DNA of 7,586 nucleotides from an uncultured Acetatifactor sp. (GTDB lineage: Bacteria > Bacillota > Clostridia > Lachnospirales > Lachnospiraceae), in NCBI GenBank assembly GCA_947644185.1, contig CANRZC010000108.1, positions 1-7,586 of the forward strand. The letters run 5' to 3'. The notes under the pieces were generated by a model, which was not told the origin of the DNA, searched no databases, and saw only the letters and a list, made by a program, of their open reading frames with translations. This document shows, one piece after another, positions 1 through 4,946 of the stretch (its first letter is position 1; each line of letters begins with the position of its first letter). The translations under genes were made by a program, and so were the position numbers.

Positions 1-1
1 C

Positions 2-67
2 GATGCCGGTAAAACGACTGCAACTGAGCGGATTCTTTACTACACTGGTAAGATTTCTATATTGTGA
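2..67 (+). pseudogene. Elongation factor G N-terminal fragment (truncated)
   Basis: The frame beginning at base 2 reads DAGKTTATERILYYTGK, then ISIL and a TGA stop at 65-67. The first 17 residues match the G1/P-loop region of translation elongation factor G, whose usual form is AHIDAGKTTTTERILYYTG. The related tetracycline ribosomal-protection proteins read DAGKTTLTESLLY here, so EF-G is the better match. A functional EF-G is about 690 residues and would continue with KIGE and a GITITSAAT switch region, neither of which follows. The identity breaks off at about base 52. The gene therefore appears truncated here, with its start lying left of the window. It is probably a relic of rearrangement or of a second EF-G-like copy rather than the housekeeping gene. 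Confidence 0.7.
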
Positions 68-159
68 CTAAGGAGGAAAACAGCAGGTTTTGTTACACAT
101 TTCAAAGGGAAGACGGAGAGGAAACCAGTATTTTATTAGAATGGCTTTTTGAATCTTAA
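52..159 (+). pseudogene. Unrecognised C-terminal reading-frame remnant
   Basis: Directly after the EF-G similarity ends, a different frame is open from base 52 to a TAA at 157-159. It ends in the plausible protein tail DGEETSILLEWLFES. There is no ATG. The only near-cognate start early in the frame is a GTG at 64, and no ribosome binding site precedes it. The composition (acidic, aromatic) looks more protein-like than the other two frames over this stretch. It could be the C terminus of another gene fused to the EF-G fragment by a deletion, or it could be chance. I do not recognise the family. Confidence 0.25.
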
Positions 160-172
160 GTTAGCCATGATT

Positions 173-200
173 TTGATTGTAATGCAATCCCCTCTATGTT
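173..200 (+). promoter_or_regulatory. Possible promoter of the AraC-type regulator
   Basis: A -35-like TTGATT (173-178) and a -10-like TATGTT (195-200) are separated by 16 bp. Each hexamer matches the sigma-A consensus at 4 of 6 positions. The spacer overlaps a small inverted repeat, GATTG-N5-CAATC (175-189), that could be an operator, perhaps autoregulatory. TATAAG at 209-214 is a closer -10 match but has no -35 at the right distance. The leader to the start codon at 328 would be about 120 nt. The rest of 160-327 shows no gene that I can support. Confidence 0.3.
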
Positions 201-315
201 ACTCTGAATATAAGAAAACTGCGGCAGGACAGCACTTTTCGTCAAGAAAAATGGCATCAGGCGTTGTATCCTATACTTGTAACAGACAGACGAAAGGCAG
301 GCGTAAAAGCCACAG

Positions 316-323
316 AAAGGCGG
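316..323 (+). promoter_or_regulatory. Ribosome binding site for the AraC-type regulator
   Basis: AAAGGCGG lies 4 nt before ATG 328. It decides for this start over the in-frame ATG at 364, which lacks a purine-rich leader. Confidence 0.6.
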
Positions 324-327
324 GCAT

Positions 328-1878
328 ATGGGTGACAGAACTCCGATATTTCAGTCCCTGGCAATGATTGAGGAAAGAATCCGGGAAAAGCTCACAGTGA
401 CAGCGCTGGCTGAGAGCGCTCATTTCTCCAAATATCATTACCAGCGCATGTTCCGGGAGGCAGTGGGGGACAGCGTTATGGGATATGTGGCCAGACGCAG
501 GCTTTCTTACGCGGCAAGTGATCTTGCCAGTACAGAAGACTCTGTGCTGGAGATAGCGTTAAGGTACGGTTATGATTCCCACGAGGGCTTTACCCGCAGC
601 TTTAAGGCATACATGGGTGTAACGCCTACGGAATACCGGAAGTTTCGCCTGTCTGTGACACCCCAGAAAATCAGAGAGGAGAAAACGATTATGATGTATT
701 CCAAGACCACAGACGAAATCATACGGGAATTGAACAGCCTGATCGTGGAGGCTAGGGAGACGGCAGCAGATACCAGAAAGAAGGGAGGGATGGGGCCAGA
801 GGCTGCATTTTATGGGGAATTCTGGGAGTTTGCGGCAAGCCGGGCCGAAGAGATGGCCGGGCAGTTGACAAAGATGCTGGAGCAGGTTGCCGCCATAGCC
901 AGGCGGCCCGACGAGATCTCGGCTCGATTCCTGATCATAAAGGCTGTTGAGGATGCAGCCTTTGCATCCAGTGTGACAGCCTTCCAGATTGGACTGATGA
1001 TCGCCAGAGCCATGCCGGAGCACAGGCAGGCATATCAACCCCTTTGCCGCAAATACGATGCGCTGGCCCAGCATGCATGGGGAAAAGCAGAGAAGATTAC
1101 GCATTTCCTCCAGGAGCTGGCAGAATTGATTTTCCAGGATATGCGGCAGAATGCCACGAAACGCATTGAGGCCGCCAGGGAGGCGGGCCGTGCTGCTGCC
1201 GAGAGGCTGGGGGATCCGGCGCTGCCCTATGGCTATATGGCGGAGGAAATAACCAATCTTGAAAAGCGTCTTTCCAATATGGCTCTGTCAGAAGTAACCG
1301 TTACCATGCTGGAGGATCTGCAGTTTAGGCTGGACACCATTTCCTTTGCTGCCCAGATGGACACTCTGCGGGAGCCCTCCCACAGGGAGCTGTTTGACGG
1401 AATAGCAAGGTTCCGTGAACGATTGGACGATGCAACGGACTTTTTCCGAAGCTTGTGGGAAGAGTCTGTTCAGACACCCGGAAAGACACAGGAAAAGCCT
1501 GAAAAAGACTGGAAAATCCAGAAAATGTGCAGTGACCTGGCCATGCAGGAGGGGATTCTGCTATTCTGGCTGAAGGGTGAGGTTCAGAAGCTGGGGACAC
1601 ATCTGGAGGAGGAACAGAGAGGCGCATTGACTGGAGTCTGCCAGAAGCTGGAGCAGGCGGTAACACTGTCGGAAAGCATAGGAGATAAAAGGGCGGAGAC
1701 AGTGGGAGAAACCGAAATCGCTGGAACAGACAGGGCAGAGGTTGGCAAAATCGTTCATCTCCTACAGGAGGTGTATCAGGAGCTGACAGTGCAGGCAAAG
1801 AGGCTTGGCATATATGGCGGAGCGCTCTCCTACATGGCGGAGGAGATCAGGCGGCCTCTGGGGCATTTGCCGGAATAA
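328..1878 (+). CDS. AraC-family transcriptional regulator with long helical C-terminal region
   Basis: This is a predicted cytoplasmic DNA-binding regulator of 516 residues. The AraC/XylS DNA-binding domain is at the N terminus. Helix-turn-helix 1 spans about residues 24-46 (LAESAHFSKYHYQRMF), and helix-turn-helix 2 spans about 72-95. The family signature G-V-T-P-x-x-Y-R closes it at residues 97-104. The domain is followed by about 400 residues of mostly helical, Ala/Glu/Arg-rich sequence with no AraC cupin, GyrI-like or sensor domain that I recognise. Two stretches in this tail resemble each other: KITHFLQE (256-263) with YMAEEI (303-308), and KIVHLLQE (474-481) with YMAEEI (502-507). This suggests two related modules. 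ATG 328 has an AAAGGCGG ribosome binding site at 316-323 with 4 nt spacing. ATG 364 has none. The gene converges on the SGNH-MBOAT operon, a possible target. The ligand is unknown. Confidence 0.88.
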   Translation: MGDRTPIFQSLAMIEERIREKLTVTALAESAHFSKYHYQRMFREAVGDSVMGYVARRRLSYAASDLASTEDSVLEIALRYGYDSHEGFTRSFKAYMGVTPTEYRKFRLSVTPQKIREEKTIMMYSKTTDEIIRELNSLIVEARETAADTRKKGGMGPEAAFYGEFWEFAASRAEEMAGQLTKMLEQVAAIARRPDEISARFLIIKAVEDAAFASSVTAFQIGLMIARAMPEHRQAYQPLCRKYDALAQHAWGKAEKITHFLQELAELIFQDMRQNATKRIEAAREAGRAAAERLGDPALPYGYMAEEITNLEKRLSNMALSEVTVTMLEDLQFRLDTISFAAQMDTLREPSHRELFDGIARFRERLDDATDFFRSLWEESVQTPGKTQEKPEKDWKIQKMCSDLAMQEGILLFWLKGEVQKLGTHLEEEQRGALTGVCQKLEQAVTLSESIGDKRAETVGETEIAGTDRAEVGKIVHLLQEVYQELTVQAKRLGIYGGALSYMAEEIRRPLGHLPE

Positions 1879-1887
1879 TATAGGAAA

Positions 1888-1922
1888 TGCTGCAATCTCG
1901 GTATAACACTGGGATTGCAGCA
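1888..1922. terminator. Shared hairpin between convergent genes
   Basis: TGCTGCAATC (1888-1897) and GATTGCAGCA (1913-1922) form a perfect 10-bp inverted repeat, extendable by one wobble and one C-G pair, with an 11-nt loop. It lies 9 nt past the regulator's TAA and 8 nt past the SGNH gene's stop on the other strand. Read on the minus strand it is followed by a T-rich run (TTTCCTATATTATT), so it fits a terminator best in that direction. The plus-strand tail (CGACAGTTC) is a poor U-tract. It probably serves both genes, with the minus direction more convincing. Confidence 0.65.
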
Positions 1923-1930
1923 CGACAGTT

Positions 1931-3145
1931 CTACAACGGATTCTGAGCAGATGCTTCGGCATCCTTCACAATACCATGACTGGAGAAGTATTCCAGCCAG
2001 ATCACATCATATTTTCCCAACAGATGCACTTCATCCCAGGTGTAATCCGGGTTCAGGTGGCCGCTCTCATCTGTGACCACTTCATTGATATCCAGATAGA
2101 AAATATTCTCTCCATCTGCCAGTTCGGCAATGCGGTCGTTTTTCTCCTGAATGGCAGGATTGTTGAAAATCGGATCGGATTCCGACTTGCTCTGTTTCAC
2201 ATACATGATGCCACAGACGTAGATGATTGCGTCTGGCTGGAGCTCCTGCAGCTTTGCTACAGCGGCCTCATAGGCTTCCATAAAGGAGTCCACTGTGCCA
2301 GTGCCCATCTCATTGATCCCGATCTCCAGATAGATTTTGCCAAAGGAGCATTTCTGGAGAGCCTCTTCTATGGTCATGGTCTGGCCGTCTACCTTGGCGA
2401 CTTTGGACTGGAACATATTATAGATGGTCATTCCACCTTCTGCGTAATAGGTGAGATTGTCCCAGCCAGAGTAAAGCTCTACACCGGTTACACGGGAGTC
2501 GCCGATGAACAGGGCGTCGTCAAAATAGTCTGCAGGCACCTGGGTGAAGGCACACTGTCCCTCTTCTGCCGGGAGAGAGGAGGCCGGGTTCTGCTGGTTG
2601 TCAGGCTGGCCAGGGATACTGCTACCGACATTGTTCCCGGAGCCGGTAGCTTCTGACCCGGGTGCGCCGTTGGGACTGCTGCTGACATTGTTCCCAGAGC
2701 CGGTAGCTCCTGAATCGGGTGCGCCGTTGGAACTGCTGCCAGCATGATTCCCTGAGCCGGTAGCTCCTATGCCTTGCACTCCGCCGTCACCATGATTGTC
2801 CATGCCCTGGGTTTCAGGAGAGCCTGTGCCGGAGCCATCACCGGTTACACTGCCGGAAACTGCTTGCTCTGGCTGGCCAGCCAGGGCTTCTGGAAGCTCT
2901 CCAGTGCTGGACTGACTGGAGGCCAGCAGAGAGGGATTGCCATTTGAGCTTCTGTCAGCTGGATCCCCAAATGTCCCCGGTTGAGAGAGGCCCTGCATCA
3001 GTACGCAGATGACAGGCTGTCCCCAGCCGTCTGTATGATATTTCTGGTAGATACCCTGGGCGCTGACAGTGGCGGCAAGGCTTGCACACAGCATGCTGGC
3101 CGCAAGGGCAGATAACAATGGTGTCGGTTGCTTTCGTGTCTTCAT
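1931..3145 (-). CDS. Secreted SGNH/GDSL hydrolase-fold protein
   Basis: This is a predicted extracellular esterase or acyltransferase of the SGNH fold, 404 residues from ATG 3145. A signal peptide covers residues 1-29 (MKTRK, a hydrophobic core, then VSA before Q30). A low-complexity Gly/Ser/Asn/Pro linker of roughly 50-200 follows and contains three 19-residue repeats. The catalytic domain then starts at about 205. Block I is FIGDSRV with nucleophile Ser217. Block III is GINEMG with Asn278. Block V is DEVH with Asp371 and His374, so the triad looks complete. The frame is open up to a TTG at 3172, but ATG 3145 directly precedes the signal peptide and has TTGGAG 5 nt upstream. The gene lies 71 nt after an MBOAT acyltransferase on the same strand, a pairing known from surface polysaccharide O-acetylation, so it probably transfers or removes acyl groups on a cell-wall or capsule glycan. 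The exact substrate cannot be read from sequence. Confidence 0.85.
   Translation of the reverse strand: MKTRKQPTPLLSALAASMLCASLAATVSAQGIYQKYHTDGWGQPVICVLMQGLSQPGTFGDPADRSSNGNPSLLASSQSSTGELPEALAGQPEQAVSGSVTGDGSGTGSPETQGMDNHGDGGVQGIGATGSGNHAGSSSNGAPDSGATGSGNNVSSSPNGAPGSEATGSGNNVGSSIPGQPDNQQNPASSLPAEEGQCAFTQVPADYFDDALFIGDSRVTGVELYSGWDNLTYYAEGGMTIYNMFQSKVAKVDGQTMTIEEALQKCSFGKIYLEIGINEMGTGTVDSFMEAYEAAVAKLQELQPDAIIYVCGIMYVKQSKSESDPIFNNPAIQEKNDRIAELADGENIFYLDINEVVTDESGHLNPDYTWDEVHLLGKYDVIWLEYFSSHGIVKDAEASAQNPL
2603..2773 (-). repeat. Three 57-bp tandem repeats in the SGNH linker
   Basis: Near-identical 57-bp units occupy 2603-2659, 2660-2716 and 2717-2773. For example, GGGTGCGCCGTTGG begins at both 2660 and 2717. 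They encode 19-residue repeats of the pattern A-T-G-S-G-N-[NH]-x-x-S-S-x-x-G-x-P in the secreted protein (about residues 125-181). The first-listed unit is the most diverged at its outer end. The period is a multiple of three, so gain or loss of units would keep the frame and vary linker length. Confidence 0.85.
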
Positions 3146-3177
3146 AGTTGCTCCAATCTGTCTTTTCTCCAATTCAT
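3142..3177 (-). CDS. Possible 11-codon upstream ORF overlapping the SGNH start
   Basis: In the gap between the MBOAT and SGNH genes, ATG 3177 opens MNWRKDRLEQL. It stops at a TGA that overlaps the SGNH start codon as ATGA. Such an overlap would allow translational coupling, and the SGNH Shine-Dalgarno TTGGAG lies inside it. No good ribosome binding site precedes ATG 3177, so this may be chance. Confidence 0.2.
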   Translation of the reverse strand: MNWRKDRLEQL

Positions 3178-3216
3178 CGGGTTGTATGTGACAATTCCAA
3201 AGCCAGTAAACTATCC

Positions 3217-4557
3217 TTAAAAGTTCAAATACAAAAATGGGTTATGTAATCCGGTTGCAAGTCGGTATATGCACACCCAAAACAGGGCGAACAGCACAAG
3301 CTTTGCAGCCAGGGTATTCCAGTATCTTTTCACAAGTCTATCTGCCAGGGGGCAGGAGACCACCGCCGCTGCCAGGAAGAACCCCAGATAATTCCTTCCA
3401 TGTAAAATCCAGTCTCTGGCATTCACGGCAATACCACCTCCCCAGAAGGGGAACAGCCTTGTGAAATAGATTCGAAGGCTATCCAGATCCGTCACAGCAA
3501 AGACCACCCAGGTCAGCGGAATCAGAAACCATACATACAGGTGAGACAGCACTGTATGGGCTTTCAGGATCTTTCCAAGCCATAGCTTTTCCATGACAAT
3601 GAAGAATCCTAATACCATGCCCCACAGCAGGAAATTTGGCGTCACACCATGCCACATGCCCGTCACCAGCCATACCACCAAAAGATTCCAAACGGTCCGC
3701 ATCATACCCATCCAGCTTCCGCCCAAAGGAATGTAGAGATAATCCCGAAACCAATTTCCCAGGGACATATGCCATCTGCGGTAATATTCGCTGATGCTCC
3801 GAGAGCAGTAAGGATGATCAAAGTTTTGGGGCAGATGGAAGCCCAGCATACTGCCCAAACCAATGGCCATCAGGCTGTACCCCTGGAAATCGAACAGGAG
3901 CTGTACAGAATAGGCGGCCGCTCCCATCCAGGCAAGGGGTGTGGAAATACTCTCAAACCCAACAGTCTGGATATCATGCCAGAGAATTCCCAAAGGATCC
4001 GCAATGAGGATTTTGAATCCTAGGCCTGTAATCATGAGAGACAAGCCATATTCAATGCCTTTAGAGGTCACTTTCCGTCTGCGCACCTGCTCAATGGTAT
4101 CATGGTATTGTGCGATAGGGCCAGAGAGCAGCTTAGGGAACATGGTGGCAAAGACTCCCAGCTCCAGCCAGCTTTTGGGCGGTTGTTCCTTCTGGCGGTA
4201 GACATCCATATCCACGGACAACAGCGTAAAAGTATAGAAGCTGATGCCTGGCGGCAGAGTCGGCGCCATGTATTTAAAATAACAGAGCAGTCCTACATTG
4301 AAAAGCACTGCCACAATGAGCCAGCTTTTGCGCCAACCAGGGGATTTCCTGCAGTCCATGACACAGGTGACCACATAGTTCACTGTCACAGAACCCAGCA
4401 AAATCACCGCGCCGGTTAGGCTGTTCAGCCCGCAGAAGATCATGCTGGCCAAGAAAAGGATAGCGTTTCGATATTGCATGGGGCATAAAAAATAGATCAA
4501 CAAAAATGCCGGGAGGAAGCGGAATATAAAATTCAAATCGGACAATCCCACTATCAT
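3217..4557 (-). CDS. MBOAT-family membrane-bound O-acyltransferase (AlgI-like)
   Basis: This is an integral membrane acyltransferase of 446 residues with roughly ten hydrophobic segments. It is of the AlgI/DltB/PatA type that moves acetyl or other acyl groups from the cytoplasm to an extracytoplasmic glycan acceptor. Family hallmarks are visible. The N-terminal LNFIFRFLPAFLLIYF is followed by P-x-x-P-P-G-I-S-F-Y-T-F and by P-K-L-L-S-G-P-I. Next comes the W-H core at residue 263 (EYYRRWHMSL), then the R-D-Y-L-Y-I-P-L-G-G loop. The essential-type histidine at 303 sits in TGMWHG. Length is close to the family norm of 450-480. The frame extends upstream to 4596, but AGGAGG at 4561-4566 lies inside that extension and points to ATG 4557 (3 nt spacing) or GTG 4551 (9 nt spacing). 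GTG would give a start typical of the family. The SGNH gene 71 nt downstream probably forms an operon and acts with it. Confidence 0.9.
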   Translation of the reverse strand: MIVGLSDLNFIFRFLPAFLLIYFLCPMQYRNAILFLASMIFCGLNSLTGAVILLGSVTVNYVVTCVMDCRKSPGWRKSWLIVAVLFNVGLLCYFKYMAPTLPPGISFYTFTLLSVDMDVYRQKEQPPKSWLELGVFATMFPKLLSGPIAQYHDTIEQVRRRKVTSKGIEYGLSLMITGLGFKILIADPLGILWHDIQTVGFESISTPLAWMGAAAYSVQLLFDFQGYSLMAIGLGSMLGFHLPQNFDHPYCSRSISEYYRRWHMSLGNWFRDYLYIPLGGSWMGMMRTVWNLLVVWLVTGMWHGVTPNFLLWGMVLGFFIVMEKLWLGKILKAHTVLSHLYVWFLIPLTWVVFAVTDLDSLRIYFTRLFPFWGGGIAVNARDWILHGRNYLGFFLAAAVVSCPLADRLVKRYWNTLAAKLVLFALFWVCIYRLATGLHNPFLYLNF

Positions 4558-4560
4558 ACA

Positions 4561-4566
4561 CCTCCT
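4561..4566 (-). promoter_or_regulatory. Strong Shine-Dalgarno for the MBOAT gene
   Basis: AGGAGG, extended by TG, is a near-full match to the anti-Shine-Dalgarno sequence. It is 3 nt from ATG 4557 and 9 nt from GTG 4551, so the GTG is a serious alternative start. It rules out the longer form that begins at 4596. Confidence 0.75.
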
Positions 4567-4667
4567 CATGTACCTTCGCAGATCTCTTTGGACCATTGCT
4601 CGACAATTTGTACTGCTTAACAGTTAAAATTTCTAAGTAACCTGACTGCATATTTTTTCTCTTCTTT

Positions 4668-4695
4668 CTTATAGAATACGGAAGTATTTCATCAA
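4668..4695 (-). promoter_or_regulatory. Promoter of the MBOAT-SGNH operon
   Basis: On the minus strand, TTGATG (4695-4690) and TATAAG (4673-4668) are separated by 16 bp. The -10 box matches 5 of 6 and the -35 box 4 of 6 of the sigma-A consensus. Transcription would start near 4661, giving a leader of about 100 nt before the MBOAT start. The leader contains a perfect short palindrome, TTAACAGTTAA (4617-4627). Confidence 0.6.
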
Positions 4696-4708
4696 AAGGA
4701 CATCATTT

Positions 4709-4725
4709 TTGCATCATAGTTGCAT
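4709..4725 (-). promoter_or_regulatory. Direct repeat upstream of the MBOAT promoter
   Basis: Read on the minus strand, ATGCAA occurs at 4725-4720 and again at 4714-4709. The spacing is 11 bp, one helical turn. The nearer copy lies 13 bp upstream of the -35 box. This geometry is typical of activator binding sites such as those of AraC-type or response regulators. Inference only; which protein binds is unknown. Confidence 0.35.
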
Positions 4726-4794
4726 ACAAAATAAATACTATGGGGGTGTAGTGGACTTTGCGGATGTGATTTTGGAGCTGGGGGAGTTGAACTA

Positions 4795-4836
4795 GAAACG
4801 AAAAGACCACCTACCCGCTGTGTTGGGTAAGCGGTC
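4795..4836 (-). terminator. Rho-independent terminator after the GH5 gene
   Basis: On the minus strand, GACCGCTTACCC (4836-4825), an 8-nt loop and GGGTAGGTGGTC (4816-4805) form a 12-bp stem with two G-U wobbles. The tail TTTTCGTTTC (4804-4795) follows directly. The wobbles exist only on this strand, where all 12 pairs form, so the direction is clear. It lies about 110 nt past the GH5 stop and about 100 nt before the MBOAT promoter, insulating the two transcription units. Confidence 0.8.
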
Positions 4837-4868
4837 AAGGGTACAATATTGGGTTTTAACCTGGCAGA

Positions 4869-4904
4869 GCGCACGGTACATGGTGCAGACCATGTACCGT
4901 GCGC
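4869..4904. repeat. Perfect 16-bp inverted repeat with 4-nt loop
   Basis: GCGCACGGTACATGGT (4869-4884) and ACCATGTACCGTGCGC (4889-4904) are exact reverse complements around GCAG. The hairpin lies between the GH5 stop at 4947 and the terminator. Neither side carries a convincing U-tract (plus side CCCTTTGTTTC, minus side TCTGCCAGG). It may be an mRNA 3'-end stabiliser, an extragenic palindrome of a repeated family, or an end of a small non-autonomous element. The rest of the spacer 4558-4946 holds the promoter, direct repeat and terminator listed separately and no gene that I can support. Confidence 0.8.
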
Positions 4905-4946
4905 CCTTTGTTTCAAAGGGATTTTAGGCGTGAACTGATTCACACC

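Noticed and set aside
141..168. ATGGCT/AGCCAT inverted repeat as a terminator
   Set aside because: It has only six pairs around a 16-nt loop, too weak to call despite the TTTTGATT that follows.
149..367. 72-codon plus-strand frame starting at TTG 149
   Set aside because: It has no ribosome binding site, a rare start and a non-protein-like composition, and it overlaps the well-supported regulator start at 328.
559..1104. 181-codon minus-strand frame inside the regulator gene
   Set aside because: It is antisense to a clear AraC coding region, Cys/Pro/His-rich and without any recognisable motif.
1976..2656. 226-codon plus-strand frame opposite the SGNH gene
   Set aside because: It is a shadow frame of the SGNH catalytic domain, which carries a full triad on the minus strand. 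No ribosome binding site or known family.
2603..2773. CRISPR-like array
   Set aside because: The repeats are contiguous, in frame, without spacers, and encode a Gly/Ser linker.
3143..3172. Longer SGNH form starting at TTG 3172
   Set aside because: It would put nine polar residues before a normal signal peptide, and the TTGGAG ribosome binding site lies inside that extension.
4692..4943. 83-codon minus-strand frame in the GH5-MBOAT spacer
   Set aside because: It runs across the 16-bp palindrome and the terminator stem and is Pro/Ser-rich without a domain. It has no Shine-Dalgarno and begins inside the GH5 3' flank. It is more likely a by-product of the non-coding element.
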